Source of the DNA: an uncultured Marvinbryantia sp. | Lineage (GTDB): Bacteria; Bacillota; Clostridia; Lachnospirales; Lachnospiraceae | NCBI GenBank assembly: GCA_934408725.1 | Contig: CAKRVB010000002.1 | Coordinates: forward strand, 62,001-126,000 | Direction: 5' to 3' | Length of the DNA: 64,000 nt | In this document: positions 16,949 to 26,845 of the stretch, one piece after another | Numbering within the stretch: the stretch's first letter is position 1 | How the letters are laid out: the number at the start of each line of letters is the position of its first letter | Made by a program: the position numbers and the translations under genes | Notes under the pieces: model-generated | Told to the model about the DNA's origin: nothing | The model's input: only the letters and a program-made list of their open reading frames with translations | Database searches by the model: none

Positions 16949-16978
16949 AAAGCCACTTTTACACGTCCCCAATGGCTC
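16947..16978 (+). repeat. REP-like element, second subtype, over the PHP gene stop codon
   Basis: These 32 bases are identical to 10069-10100 on the same strand. The TAA of the PHP gene (16946-16948) overlaps its first bases, and the eutA ribosome site begins 4 nt after it. Confidence 0.85.
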
Positions 16979-16996
16979 ACGAAGGAGGTGTTTTGT

Positions 16997-18469
16997 ATGA
17001 ACATCGAACAAATCCTAAGTGCCGGCATTGATATCGGTACTACCACCACGCAGCTGATCTTCAGCCGCCTGACCATTCAGAATACGGCCGGATTTGGGCG
17101 GATACCTCAGACAGAAATTACGGATAAGCAGATTCTCTATCGTAGCCCGATCTATTTTACCCCTCTTTTAGACGAATATACAATGGATGGCAATGCCATT
17201 CGCCATATCCTGGAACAGGAATATCTTTCGGCCGGAATTCGGCCTTCTGATATATCTACCGGTGCTGTCATCATCACTGGAGAAAGCGTGAAAAAAAGAA
17301 ATGCACAGCAGGTAGCAGACGCCCTCTCTTCTATCGCCGGGAGCTTTGTGGTATCTTCTGCCGGACCAGATCTGGAATCGATCCTGGCCGGGAAAGGCTC
17401 CGGTGCTGCAGCTCTTTCCCGGGAGACAGGAAAAGTAGTTGCCAACCTGGATATCGGAGGAGGAACTACCAATATCTGTCTCTTTGAAGATGGAGAAATG
17501 GTGGACTGTGCCTGCCTGGATATCGGTGGGCGGATGATTCAGGTGCAGGATGGCCTCCTTACCGGAATGACAGAAAAATGCCGGAAGCTGTTGGAACGAC
17601 ATCAGCTGAATTGCCATGTAGGTGCTCCGGTTTCTCTTCCTCTTCTACAGTCTTTCTGCAGTCTTCTGGCCGATCTCTGTGCAGCCTGCGTAGGATGGAT
17701 TCCGGCGGACAGATCTGCCTGTCAGGCAGATCTGAAGCTACTACAGACCAATCATTTATTATCCGGCCATGTAGTACCTGAATTTTTTACTTTCTCCGGA
17801 GGAGTCGCTTCCTGTATGGAAGATCCCTCCCTTCAGGAAGTCTGGGACCGATATGGTGATATCGGACCACTTCTTGCTGCTGCATTGATGCAACAGCCAT
17901 TTTTTCAAAATGGGAACCGCAAAAAAGCACAGGAAACCATGCGTGCGACCGTCATCGGCGCCGGGAATTACAGTACTGCCATTTCAGGCAGCACCATTTC
18001 TTATACAGATACCGATTTTCCGCTTCGCAATCTTCCCATTGGGAAAATCACTTTACAGACTGCTGAGGATCTATCTTTTATGGAAATGCGCCTGCATCGT
18101 GTGCTATCCTTGCTGATGGCCGAAGCAGACGGCCGCATGGCTGTAGCCTTTCAGGGAATCTCCTGTCCGTCTTTTTTACAGATCCAGGAAATGGCTCTGC
18201 ATATTATGAATCAGTATGAAACCTGCTGTCCCCCTGGAAGTGACATCATTCTGATCACGGAAGCCGATATCGGGAAAGCACTTGGCCAGGCGCTGCGTCA
18301 TATTAATCACCAACATCACCGGATTATCTGTCTGGATCACATCTGCTGTGACAGTGGTGATTATATTGATCTTGGAATTCCGGTGGCCAATGGCACCGTG
18401 ATTCCGGTGATTGTAAAGACTATGATTTTTCAAAATTCCTCATCCACTGCAGGAGGTGACGTAGGATGA
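16997..18469 (+). CDS. eutA: ethanolamine ammonia-lyase reactivating factor EutA
   Basis: The protein has 490 residues from the ATG at 16997 (AAGGAGG site 8 nt upstream; the in-frame GTG at 16988 overlaps that site). It belongs to the actin-like ATPase fold: phosphate-1 loop SAGIDIGTTTTQLIFSRL (about 8-25), second loop NLDIGGGTTNICLFEDGE and a third FTFSGGVASC. EutA releases damaged B12 cofactor from ethanolamine ammonia-lyase using ATP. It overlaps eutB by 4 bases (ATGA). Confidence 0.92.
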   Translation: MNIEQILSAGIDIGTTTTQLIFSRLTIQNTAGFGRIPQTEITDKQILYRSPIYFTPLLDEYTMDGNAIRHILEQEYLSAGIRPSDISTGAVIITGESVKKRNAQQVADALSSIAGSFVVSSAGPDLESILAGKGSGAAALSRETGKVVANLDIGGGTTNICLFEDGEMVDCACLDIGGRMIQVQDGLLTGMTEKCRKLLERHQLNCHVGAPVSLPLLQSFCSLLADLCAACVGWIPADRSACQADLKLLQTNHLLSGHVVPEFFTFSGGVASCMEDPSLQEVWDRYGDIGPLLAAALMQQPFFQNGNRKKAQETMRATVIGAGNYSTAISGSTISYTDTDFPLRNLPIGKITLQTAEDLSFMEMRLHRVLSLLMAEADGRMAVAFQGISCPSFLQIQEMALHIMNQYETCCPPGSDIILITEADIGKALGQALRHINHQHHRIICLDHICCDSGDYIDLGIPVANGTVIPVIVKTMIFQNSSSTAGGDVG

Positions 18470-19833
18470 ACTTAAAAACCACATTATACGGACATACGTA
18501 TCTTTTTTCTGACATTAAAGAGGTACTGGCCAAAGCCAGTGAAGCCAAATCCGGAGATACTCTGGCCGGTCTTGCAGCCAGTTCTACTCTGGAGCGGATC
18601 GCTGCCAAAGCAGTGCTCGCTGATTTAACTGTACAGGAACTGACCGAACATCCATCGGTTTCCTATGAGGAGGATGCTGTCACCCGTCTGATTCTGGATG
18701 ATCTGGATCAGAATTCTTATCATCAGATTGAGCATAAATCTATTGGTGAACTGCGGGACTGGATTCTCTCCTCTTCCGTCTCCGGGCGGGATATTCTGGC
18801 TCTGTCTAATGGTATGACCAGTGAAGTCATTGCTGCCATATCCAAGCTCATGGGCAATCTGGATCTGGTCTATGCCGGGAATAAGCTTCGCATCACTGCC
18901 ACCTGCAATACTACTATTGGCGGTGAAAATATTCTGGCCAGCCGCCTTCAACCCAATCATCCTATCGATGATACCGAAGGGGTCACAGCCGTCACCCTGG
19001 AGGGATTAAGCTATGGGATCGGAGATGCTGTTCTGGGTCTGAATCCTTCTATTGATACTTTTGACAGTACGCTGTCGATCTGGAATACACTGGGCGAAAT
19101 CCGTGACAAATGTCAGATTCCCACACAGACCTGTGTCCTTTCTCACATCACAACGCAAATGAAAGTGCTGGAAAGCGGACAGGGCAAAGCAGACCTCTGT
19201 TTTCAGTCCATTGCCGGGTCAGAAAAAGCCTGCAATGCATTTGGCATCACTCTGGAAATGCTTTCTGAAGCCTGGCAGATGTTTCTGGAAGACGGTTCCG
19301 CCAAGGGACCTAATGTGATGTATTTTGAAACCGGTCAGGCTTCTGAGCTCTCCTCTTCCGCTCACTATGACACAGATCAGCAGACAATGGAATGCCGTTG
19401 TTACGGTCTGGCGCGCCACTATCAGCCATTTCTGGTCAATACTGTGGTGGGTTTTATGGGGCCGGAATATATCTATGATACCAAGCAGCTGATCCGTGCA
19501 GGACTGGAAGATGTCTTCTGTGGCCATCTCCATGGACTTCCTATGGGCTGTGATGTCTGCTATACCAACCATATGCCGGTGGATCAGAATGACAGCGAAA
19601 CTCTGCTGATGCTGCTGGCAAACTCCGGCTGTCACTATTTCATGGGGCTTCCTCAGGCCGATGATATCATGCTGATGTATCAGTCTACCAGCTTTCACGA
19701 TGTGGCTGCGGTACGGGAATTATTCCACAAACGTCCGATTCCGGAATTTGAAGCCTGGATGATACAGCATGGTATCTGGAAAGACGGACATCTGACTGAA
19801 CTGGCCGGAGATCCGACCATCTTTTTGCATTAG
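18466..19833 (+). CDS. eutB: ethanolamine ammonia-lyase large subunit EutB
   Basis: The protein has 455 residues, full length for EutB. Recognisable blocks are LKTTLYGHTYLFSDIKEVLA at the start, ALSNGMTSEVIAAISKLMGN (about 109-128), TATCNTTIGG, GLSYGIGDAVLGLNPS, the substrate-site region TCVLSHITTQM and YFETGQASELSS. With EutC and adenosylcobalamin it splits ethanolamine into acetaldehyde and ammonia. The gene is coupled to eutA. No microcompartment, acetaldehyde dehydrogenase or eutD genes are in the window. Confidence 0.95.
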   Translation: MNLKTTLYGHTYLFSDIKEVLAKASEAKSGDTLAGLAASSTLERIAAKAVLADLTVQELTEHPSVSYEEDAVTRLILDDLDQNSYHQIEHKSIGELRDWILSSSVSGRDILALSNGMTSEVIAAISKLMGNLDLVYAGNKLRITATCNTTIGGENILASRLQPNHPIDDTEGVTAVTLEGLSYGIGDAVLGLNPSIDTFDSTLSIWNTLGEIRDKCQIPTQTCVLSHITTQMKVLESGQGKADLCFQSIAGSEKACNAFGITLEMLSEAWQMFLEDGSAKGPNVMYFETGQASELSSSAHYDTDQQTMECRCYGLARHYQPFLVNTVVGFMGPEYIYDTKQLIRAGLEDVFCGHLHGLPMGCDVCYTNHMPVDQNDSETLLMLLANSGCHYFMGLPQADDIMLMYQSTSFHDVAAVRELFHKRPIPEFEAWMIQHGIWKDGHLTELAGDPTIFLH

Positions 19834-19857
19834 TATGTCAAGGAAAGGAGCGTCTCT

Positions 19858-20562
19858 ATGATCACATACCCTGAAGAATTGGAAAAAATGAAAAAATCTA
19901 CCCCTGCCAGAATCGGAATCGGTCATACCGGAGCCCGGTATACCACCTCCTCTGCGTTGTCATTCTGGGCTGACCAGTCCAAGGCTGCCGATGCCGTATT
20001 CTCTGAGGTACCGCAATCTGTGATTCAGGATCTTGGGGTTCTGGAAGTTCATACGAAATGTCAAAATAAATATGAAATGCTGACACGACCGGACTGGGGG
20101 CGTATCTTCGAAAAAGAGACACAGCAAACGCTTCTTCGTCACTGTGTCTCTGATGTGGATGTACAGATTTATTTTGGAGACGGTCTGTGTGCCCCGTCTA
20201 TTGCGGCCAACATTCCCGACCTGTTTCCCACACTTCAGATGGGTCTTACCGACCGGGGAATCACAGTGGGGACTCCGTTTTTTGTCCGCTACTGCCGGGT
20301 CAATACCGCCCGTACCATCGGTCCACTCCTGCATGCCAAAGTGTGCTGTGTCCTGATTGGAGAACGGCCGGGACTGCTCACCAGCGAAAGTATGTCCGCC
20401 TATATCGCATACCATGCACGCCCGGATATGTCTGAATCTGACTATACCGTGGTATCCAACATCAGCCGCTACGGCATTCCACCGGTAGAGGCTGCCGCCC
20501 ATATCGTCGATCTCATCGAAGAAATCCTGCGAAAACAAAAAAGTGGTGTGGCTCTAAAATGA
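19858..20562 (+). CDS. eutC: ethanolamine ammonia-lyase small subunit EutC
   Basis: The protein has 234 residues, against roughly 290-300 in enterobacterial EutC. The C-terminal B12-binding part is intact: RIGIGHTGARYTTSSAL (about 18-34), DVQIYFGDGLCAPSIAANI, MGLTDRGITVGTPFFVRYC and CCVLIGERPGLLTSESMSAY. The missing part is the N-terminal extension, which in enteric bacteria also targets the enzyme to microcompartments. A short N-terminus agrees with the absence of shell genes here. The stop codon lies in the hairpin at 20544-20571. Confidence 0.93.
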   Translation: MITYPEELEKMKKSTPARIGIGHTGARYTTSSALSFWADQSKAADAVFSEVPQSVIQDLGVLEVHTKCQNKYEMLTRPDWGRIFEKETQQTLLRHCVSDVDVQIYFGDGLCAPSIAANIPDLFPTLQMGLTDRGITVGTPFFVRYCRVNTARTIGPLLHAKVCCVLIGERPGLLTSESMSAYIAYHARPDMSESDYTVVSNISRYGIPPVEAAAHIVDLIEEILRKQKSGVALK

Positions 20563-20571
20563 GCCACACCA
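20544..20571. terminator. bidirectional terminator between eutC and the foldase gene
   Basis: TGGTGTGGCTC (20544-20554) pairs exactly with 20561-20571 around a 6-nt loop. On the minus strand CTTTTTTGTTTT follows, ideal for stopping the foldase transcript. The eutC stop codon lies at the loop edge. Confidence 0.8.
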
Positions 20572-20574
20572 ATG

Positions 20575-22011
20575 TTATTCTGCCTCAGACTGTGTTTCGC
20601 TCTCGGTTTCTTCTGCCGCACTCTCCGTCTCACTTGCAGCTTCTGTCACTTCTTCTGTCTCCGAAGCAGATTCTCCTTCGCTGATCCCTTCGGTATCTGT
20701 ACTTGCTTCTGAAACACTTTCTGCCTCTGTTCCTGTCTCGCTCTCAGTTTCTTCCTGCTTCAATGTGAAGATATCATCAAATGTTACTTTATCCCATACT
20801 TTTTCGTTGATATCTAAGGACTCCGTATCCCATTCTACAATCTTGTTGTCGTAGAGTTCTTTCTTTCTGTCTTTGATGATCTCTTCTTTTTTCTGATCTG
20901 TCGCATCACGGTCAAAAGTGCTTACCATCTGTACAACATAGAAGCCATTCTCGCCTTCTACCGGTTCTGTTGCAATCTCCCCATCTGACAGGGTATCTGC
21001 TGCGTTCTTCAGATTCTCATTCAGAGTCTCTTCATCTGCACCGTAAGAATAGCTTGTAAGGCTCTTGCTTTCATCTACTGCCTTGACTGCATCTTCCAGT
21101 GTCTCACCACCCTGTACTGCATCGATAATGCCCTGTACCTTCTCTCTGGTCTCTTTCTTTTCTGCACTTTCTTCCGTCTCAGATTCTGTGGTATCCTCAG
21201 ATGTTTCTTCTGAAGCAGCTTCGCTGACTGCTTCTGTCGTGTCCTCTGTTTCGGTCTCACCTACTGCTTCTGTTTCACTTGAAGTCTCTGTTTCACTTAC
21301 AACCTCTGTTTCTGTCTCAGTCTCGCTTGCTGCCTCTGTCTCTGCTACAGTTTCGCTCTCATCTTCACTTGTTGCTTCCGTAGTCGTCTCAGATTCGCCT
21401 TCGCTCGCTGCTTCTGTAGCATCTTCTGTCTCGCTCTCAGTCTCCGGAATGGTAAAGTATGCATACTGAATGGTCTTCTGCGCTGCTTCTTCATCAGAGA
21501 CTTCCGTATCTACATCTGCCTCGATTGCAGTTTCCATCTTGCTCTGAATAGTATATAATGTCAGAATTCTGCTTACCGTATCTTCGGTAGCAGACATCTC
21601 TTTTAATACATCCTTGCTGTTATCTGCAATAAACTGCTTCGCAGCTTCTTCAATCGCAGCCTTGTCCTCATCTGTCAGTTCCACATTGTAATCACTCATG
21701 TGCTGTTCCAGAATCGTCATGTCCTTCAAATCATTCAGGACACTTTCTTTTACGGTCTCACCGTAGGCCTGTCCGCTTCCGGTCAGATCCTGCTGGAATA
21801 CGTTGGTTCCCTCTCCAAACATGGCCCCCAGATAACTCTGTGTCTGCGCCTGACTGTAACGAAGCATAAAGTTTGCTTCTCCCAGCGTCAGCTTGGTATC
21901 TCCCATTTTTGCTACAACCTCATCATTTGAAGAAGAACAACCTGTCAGCAGTCCCATCGCCATACTCGCACACATACCTGCTGCCAGAATTCGTTTTCCA
22001 TATTTACTCAT
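20575..22011 (-). CDS. foldase/peptidyl-prolyl isomerase lipoprotein with E/T/S-rich insert
   Basis: The protein has 478 residues. A lipoprotein signal ends at MGLLTGC (lipid Cys near 25). An N-terminal SurA/PrsA-type helical domain (about 30-180) is followed by a PPIC-like isomerase domain split by a low-complexity insert: residues about 205-310 are almost only Glu, Thr, Ser and Ala, between YAYFTIPE and GIIDAVQGGETLEDAV. A second E/T/S tail covers the last 65 residues. PrsA-type proteins fold secreted proteins outside the membrane. It has its own promoter (22070-22098) and a terminator (20544). Confidence 0.8.
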   Translation of the reverse strand: MSKYGKRILAAGMCASMAMGLLTGCSSSNDEVVAKMGDTKLTLGEANFMLRYSQAQTQSYLGAMFGEGTNVFQQDLTGSGQAYGETVKESVLNDLKDMTILEQHMSDYNVELTDEDKAAIEEAAKQFIADNSKDVLKEMSATEDTVSRILTLYTIQSKMETAIEADVDTEVSDEEAAQKTIQYAYFTIPETESETEDATEAASEGESETTTEATSEDESETVAETEAASETETETEVVSETETSSETEAVGETETEDTTEAVSEAASEETSEDTTESETEESAEKKETREKVQGIIDAVQGGETLEDAVKAVDESKSLTSYSYGADEETLNENLKNAADTLSDGEIATEPVEGENGFYVVQMVSTFDRDATDQKKEEIIKDRKKELYDNKIVEWDTESLDINEKVWDKVTFDDIFTLKQEETESETGTEAESVSEASTDTEGISEGESASETEEVTEAASETESAAEETESETQSEAE

Positions 22012-22069
22012 CTTGATTCTCCTTTATATCTCATTTCATCATCGGGCCTGCAGCCCATACCTGTTATCA

Positions 22070-22098
22070 AGTATAGCTCTTTTTCCTCTATGTCGCAA
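22070..22098 (-). promoter_or_regulatory. promoter of the foldase gene
   Basis: On the minus strand TTGCGA (22093-22098) and TATACT (22070-22075) are 17 nt apart. It lies between the 63-bp repeat array and the gene. Confidence 0.6.
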
Positions 22099-22127
22099 TC
22101 ATTTTTGTAATCCCGGGACTACTTTCG

Positions 22128-22632
22128 TTCTGGATATCCGCTTCCTGACCCCGGAGATAGCTTGCTTTCTCTTTTCCGGGGGCGATTGGCTTCTGAATAT
22201 CCGCTTCCTGACCCTGGAGATAGCTTGTTTTCTCTTTTACGGGGTCGATTGGCTTCTGAATATTCGCTTCCTGACCCCGGAGATAGCTTGCTTTCTCTTT
22301 TCCGGGGTTGATTGGCTTCTGGATATCCGCTTCCTGACCCCGGAGATAGCTTGTTTTCTCTTTTCCGGGGTCGATTGGCTTCTGAATATTCGGTTCCTGA
22401 CCCCGGAGACAGCTTATTTCTTCTTTTCCGGGGCGGTTTTACTTCTGGATATCCGCTTCCTGACCCCGGAGACAGCTTGCTTCTTCTTTTCCGGGGCTAC
22501 TTAGCTTCCGAATATCCGGTTCCTGACCCCGGAGACAGCTTGTTTCTTCTTTTCCGGGGCCATTTGGCTTCTGGATATCCGCTACTTGACCCCGGATTCA
22601 GCTTGCTTCTTCTTTTCCGGGGCGGTTAAGTT
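22128..22632. repeat. tandem array: about 8 copies of a 63-bp unit with conserved hairpin arms
   Basis: About eight consecutive units fill the gap between the mfd 3' end and the foldase promoter. Each unit holds TTCCTGACCCCGGAGA, then a pyrimidine-rich stretch, then TTTTCCGGGG, so CCCCGGA can pair with TCCGGGG within a unit. Both arms are kept in nearly all units, while the bases between units vary. The unit length is divisible by three, so long repetitive ORFs cross it, but none has a ribosome site. It has no CRISPR-like spacers. Confidence 0.9.
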
Positions 22633-22664
22633 CATTTTCCCGGTATACAACCGTATACATCTAA

Positions 22665-25600
22665 TTACGAAATCCCTGCAATATCCTCGATCATCCCCCG
22701 TGTCAGTTCCAGCACATCTTTATTATCTTTTGCCGACTTTCTTGGCTTGGTGTACAGGAAATATGGTCTTGCATCGATGACGAACTTCATCTTTCCCTGA
22801 TATTTCTGTACCATCTGTTCGATCTTCTTCGGATCTGCCTGGGTCTTTTCATACATCACAAGCTTGATGAAATCGCCCTTCTGGGTCACTTCTGTAATGA
22901 AGGCCTGATGGGCTTCTGCCTTCAGCCGGGCAATCGACAGAAGATTTTGCACTGCCTTCGGCGGTTCCCCAAAACGATCCAGCAGTTCTTCCAGCATATC
23001 ATCCTGTTCTTCCCGACTCTCTATCATGGCAATCCGCTTGTAGATATCCAGCTTCTGATATTCATTGCGAATGTATTTATCCGGGATGTAGGCATCAATA
23101 TCCAGATCCATCACCGTCTCATATTTTTCCTGAACCTGCTGCTCACCCTTCAGCTCCCGGACAGATTCATTCAACATCTTGCAATACAGATCGTATCCCA
23201 CAGCCTCCATATGTCCATGCTGCGCTTCTCCCAGGAGATTTCCTGCTCCCCGTATCTCCAGATCCCGCATGGCAATCTTAAATCCACTTCCCAGTTCTGT
23301 AAATTCACGAATGGCAGACAGTCTCTTCTCTGCCACTTCCTTGAGCATCTTATTGCGTTTATACATCAAAAATGCATACGCAGTCCGGTTGGAACGGCCT
23401 ACACGGCCACGAAGCTGATACAACTGGGACAGTCCCATGGTATCGGCATCGTGAATAATCATGGTGTTGACATTGGAGATATCCAATCCTGTCTCAATAA
23501 TCGTCGTAGACACCAGTACATCGATGTCACCATTGATGAAGTCATACATAATCCGTTCCAGTTCCCGTTCCTTCATCTGCCCATGTGCGAAGGCTACATT
23601 CGCCTCCGGCACCAGCTTTGCAATGGTATTACTCATCTCCACAATGGTATTGACACGGTTGTAGACATAATAAACCTGCCCACCCCGATTCAGCTCCCTG
23701 CTAATGGCTTCCCGGATCATCTCTTCGTTATACTCGCACACATAGGTCTGGATCTCCTGCCGTTCATTCGGTGCTTCCTCCAGCACACTCATGTCACGGA
23801 TTCCGATCAGACTCATGTGGAGAGTTCTTGGAATCGGTGTTGCTGTCAGCGTCAGCACATCGATATTATTCTTCAGCTGTTTGATCTTTTCTTTATGCGT
23901 TACACCAAAGCGCTGCTCTTCGTCCACAATCAGCAGGCCAAGATCTTTGAACTTCACATCTTTCGACAACACACGATGGGTACCAATCAGGATATCCACT
24001 GCTCCTTTTTTCAGATCCTCCAGTGTCTTTTTCTGCTCTGCCGGCGTTCGGAAACGACACAGCAGATCTACCCGCACCGGGAAATCCTTCATTCGCTGTA
24101 CAAAGGTGTTGTAATGCTGCTGCGCCAGGATCGTGGTTGGCACCAGATACACCACCTGTTTATCCTCCTGCACTGCCTTAAATGCCGCACGAATGGCTAT
24201 CTCTGTTTTTCCAAATCCCACATCTCCACAGACCAGACGATCCATGATCTTGGTACTTTCCATGTCTTTCTTGGTATCCGCTATCGCCTGCAGCTGATCA
24301 TCGGTCTCCTCAAACTGGAACATCTCTTCGAACTCTCTCTGCCATACAGTGTCAGGACCATAGACAAATCCCTGCTTTTCCTGTCTGGCCGCATAGAGCT
24401 TCACCAGATCCTGTGCCACGATCTGCACCGCCTTGTGAACACGGTTCTTCGTCTTGTTCCATTCCTGTCCGCCCAGCTTATTCAGCTTCGGCGGTTTTGC
24501 ATCTGCACCGGCATATTTCTGGATCACATCGGACTGCGTGGCCAGTACATAGAGATTGCTGCCACCGCTGTACTCAATCTTCATGTAATCTTTGATAACC
24601 TTATCTACTTCAATCTTTTCAATTCCCCGGTAAATGCCCAGTCCATGACTTTCATGCACCACAAAATCACCCACATTCAGATCTGTAAAGCTCTGAATCT
24701 TCGTACCTTCATAGGTATGACGTTTCTTTCGTTTTTTCTTTTCTCTTCCAAAAATATCGCTTTCTGTCAATACCGCAAAACGGATCAGTGGATATTCATA
24801 GCCATGATGCAGATTGCCATCAGTCACCATGATTTCTCCCGGCTGAATCTCCCGATCCCGGTCATCCGAATAAAAGCTGTTCAGCTCATATTCCTGCAGA
24901 TCCGAAGCCAGGCGCTTCGCTCTGGTTCTGGAAGCCGACAGCAATGCAATGCGGTATCCTTCTTTTTTCCACTTCTGCAGATCCTTCACCAGCTGCTCAA
25001 AACTGTTGTGATAAGAATTCACCGACCGTACCGTCATACTGTAAGTACCGGAAATATTCCATTCATCTCTCGGTACGTCCATAATACACAGCCCCAGACA
25101 ATTTCTCCGGTTCAGACGCCCAATGATCTCCATACAACCATAGAGCAGATCTGTCTGAGATGGCAGAATATACCCCTTATTCAGACGATTCTCCATACTC
25201 TCCGCAAATTCTTTTTCTACTGCGGATCCTTCCTGACTGATTCGATTCGGTTCATCCAGAAAAATCATGGCATCTTCTTTTAAATAGTCCAGAAAGGATA
25301 CTGTCTTTTTGTAAAAATACGGTACCAGGTTATCCAGCCCTTTACGTTCCTGGAGATCTATGAGCTTCTCCTGAATCTCACCGACCAGCGTTTTAACATG
25401 AAAGGCCTCTTCCGTGCGCATACTCTGCCGGAAAAAAGCTTCCTGATTTTTGCCTTCCTGCCGGATCTTCTCCATAGCTTTGCTGGCCTGCTCCATACTG
25501 ACCAGCACTTCATTAGCAGGATAGATTCGAACGGAATCCAGATTCTCTATGGATCTCTGACTCAAACTGTCAAAACTGCGGATAGAATCGATCTCATCCC

Positions 25601-26183
25601 CCCACAATTCAATACGAATCGGATTCTCTTCCGTCAGCGGAAACACATCCACAATGCCACCTCGAATGGCAAACTGCCCCACTGTCTCCACCTGAGGCAT
25701 CTTCTCGTATCCCATCTCCACCAGCTGAGCAGATAACTTCTGCAGATCCAGGCTGCTGTCATTCTGAAACTCCAATACATGCTCCTGCATATAGGCGAGC
25801 GGCAGAATTCGTTCCATACAGGCCGGAAGTGTGGCAATCACCGTGATATCTTCCTCTTCCATAAGGCTTTTTTGCACCATCATTCTCTGCATACCGATCT
25901 GGTGGCTCTGGATATCCGCATTATAAAACATCAGATCACGAGCCGGATAAATCAATACATTTCGATCAAAGAACCGATAATTCTCGTAGATTTCTCTGGC
26001 ACGCAGATCACTGTAGGTCAGAATCAGTTTCTGACCATACGTTTCCCCGATGGAATACATAAAATGTGACTTCTGGGAATCAATGCATCCAGATACCTGC
26101 AGAACCCCCTGGTTCTTCTTTATTCTTTCCTTTATCTGTCCATATTCTTCCAGGCTGTCCAGCGGTGCCGTGAAAGCTCTCAT
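22665..26183 (-). CDS. mfd: transcription-repair coupling factor Mfd
   Basis: The protein has 1172 residues, full length. The order is: UvrB-like N-terminal domains (about 1-450), a CarD-type RNA polymerase-binding domain ([20 protein letters not shown], about 490), an SF2 translocase with Walker [16 protein letters not shown] (about 645), motif [21 protein letters not shown], motif [17 protein letters not shown], motif [13 protein letters not shown], and a C-terminal TRCF domain. Mfd removes RNA polymerase stalled at DNA damage and recruits UvrA. It starts 3 bases after pth, forming a pth-mfd operon. Confidence 0.97.
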   Translation of the reverse strand: MRAFTAPLDSLEEYGQIKERIKKNQGVLQVSGCIDSQKSHFMYSIGETYGQKLILTYSDLRAREIYENYRFFDRNVLIYPARDLMFYNADIQSHQIGMQRMMVQKSLMEEEDITVIATLPACMERILPLAYMQEHVLEFQNDSSLDLQKLSAQLVEMGYEKMPQVETVGQFAIRGGIVDVFPLTEENPIRIELWGDEIDSIRSFDSLSQRSIENLDSVRIYPANEVLVSMEQASKAMEKIRQEGKNQEAFFRQSMRTEEAFHVKTLVGEIQEKLIDLQERKGLDNLVPYFYKKTVSFLDYLKEDAMIFLDEPNRISQEGSAVEKEFAESMENRLNKGYILPSQTDLLYGCMEIIGRLNRRNCLGLCIMDVPRDEWNISGTYSMTVRSVNSYHNSFEQLVKDLQKWKKEGYRIALLSASRTRAKRLASDLQEYELNSFYSDDRDREIQPGEIMVTDGNLHHGYEYPLIRFAVLTESDIFGREKKKRKKRHTYEGTKIQSFTDLNVGDFVVHESHGLGIYRGIEKIEVDKVIKDYMKIEYSGGSNLYVLATQSDVIQKYAGADAKPPKLNKLGGQEWNKTKNRVHKAVQIVAQDLVKLYAARQEKQGFVYGPDTVWQREFEEMFQFEETDDQLQAIADTKKDMESTKIMDRLVCGDVGFGKTEIAIRAAFKAVQEDKQVVYLVPTTILAQQHYNTFVQRMKDFPVRVDLLCRFRTPAEQKKTLEDLKKGAVDILIGTHRVLSKDVKFKDLGLLIVDEEQRFGVTHKEKIKQLKNNIDVLTLTATPIPRTLHMSLIGIRDMSVLEEAPNERQEIQTYVCEYNEEMIREAISRELNRGGQVYYVYNRVNTIVEMSNTIAKLVPEANVAFAHGQMKERELERIMYDFINGDIDVLVSTTIIETGLDISNVNTMIIHDADTMGLSQLYQLRGRVGRSNRTAYAFLMYKRNKMLKEVAEKRLSAIREFTELGSGFKIAMRDLEIRGAGNLLGEAQHGHMEAVGYDLYCKMLNESVRELKGEQQVQEKYETVMDLDIDAYIPDKYIRNEYQKLDIYKRIAMIESREEQDDMLEELLDRFGEPPKAVQNLLSIARLKAEAHQAFITEVTQKGDFIKLVMYEKTQADPKKIEQMVQKYQGKMKFVIDARPYFLYTKPRKSAKDNKDVLELTRGMIEDIAGIS

Positions 26184-26186
26184 ATC

Positions 26187-26756
26187 TTATACCTTCCTGT
26201 TAAACTCATTCATTGCCTTCTCTGCATCCCCGCAGATCATCATAACTGCTGCGTCCGCAACCCGTTTCTTGGCATTTTCTATCTCATATTTATCATCGCC
26301 GGTGAAATGCCCCAGTACATAATCTGCCAGATCATAGCCCACTGGCTTTTCTCCTACACCAACTTTAATACGCGGGAATTCCTGACCTCCCAGATGCTGG
26401 ATAATGCTCTTGATTCCATTATGTCCACCGGCACTTCCCTTTAAACGTATGCGGATCTGTCCCGGATTCAGACTGATATCATCGTAAATAATGATCAGTT
26501 CTGTTGTCTCATCAATCTTATAAAAATCCACCAGTTCCCGGACACTCTCTCCGCTTAGGTTCATATAAGTCTGTGGCTTGGCCAACAGCACTTTCTGTCC
26601 TTCTATGATGCCCTTTCCGATCAGGGCCTTATGTTTCTTTGTCTCTATCTCAATCCGGTAACGGTCAGCCAGTACATCCACCGTATCAAATCCCACATTA
26701 TGTCTGGTGTTGGCATATTCCCTTCCTGGATTTCCCAGTCCTACAATAATGTACAT
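26187..26756 (-). CDS. pth: peptidyl-tRNA hydrolase
   Basis: The protein has 189 residues, the normal length. Conserved features are IIVGLGNPGREYANTRHNVGF (His 20 as catalytic base), KPQTYMNLSGESV, IIYDDISLNPGQIRIRLKG (Asp 93) and GSAGGHNGIKSII. It frees peptides from tRNAs that drop off the ribosome. It is the first gene of the pth-mfd operon, with a promoter at 26846-26874 and a palindromic repeat in its leader. Confidence 0.97.
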   Translation of the reverse strand: MYIIVGLGNPGREYANTRHNVGFDTVDVLADRYRIEIETKKHKALIGKGIIEGQKVLLAKPQTYMNLSGESVRELVDFYKIDETTELIIIYDDISLNPGQIRIRLKGSAGGHNGIKSIIQHLGGQEFPRIKVGVGEKPVGYDLADYVLGHFTGDDKYEIENAKKRVADAAVMMICGDAEKAMNEFNRKV

Positions 26757-26772
26757 CTTTTCTCCTCATTTT

Positions 26773-26819
26773 GCAGCTGTTCCGTACCTTCACAGATACA
26801 GCCGTTTCTGAACAGCTGC
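26773..26819. repeat. palindrome, family A copy 2, in the pth leader
   Basis: GCAGCTGTTC pairs exactly with GAACAGCTGC at the far end. The inside reads CGTACCTTCACAG, related to the copies at 9969 and 53584. On the plus strand a T-run follows, but no plus gene ends here. In the pth transcript it would form a leader hairpin just before the ribosome site. Confidence 0.6.
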
Positions 26820-26845
26820 CTCTTTTTTATCATCTCATGAAGCTT

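Noticed and set aside
21893..22629. Plus-strand frames with repeated 21-residue units
   Set aside because: They arise because the 63-bp tandem unit is divisible by three. No ribosome site or promoter was seen, and one frame starts inside the antisense of the foldase signal peptide.
22128..22632. Tandem repeats as a CRISPR array
   Set aside because: The whole unit is repeated without unique spacers, the unit length is 63 bp, and no cas genes are present.
22908..25283. Long plus-strand frame of 791 codons
   Set aside because: It is antisense to mfd, which has every expected motif. The translation is rich in His, Ile and Leu in the manner of a reverse frame and has no family pattern or ribosome site.
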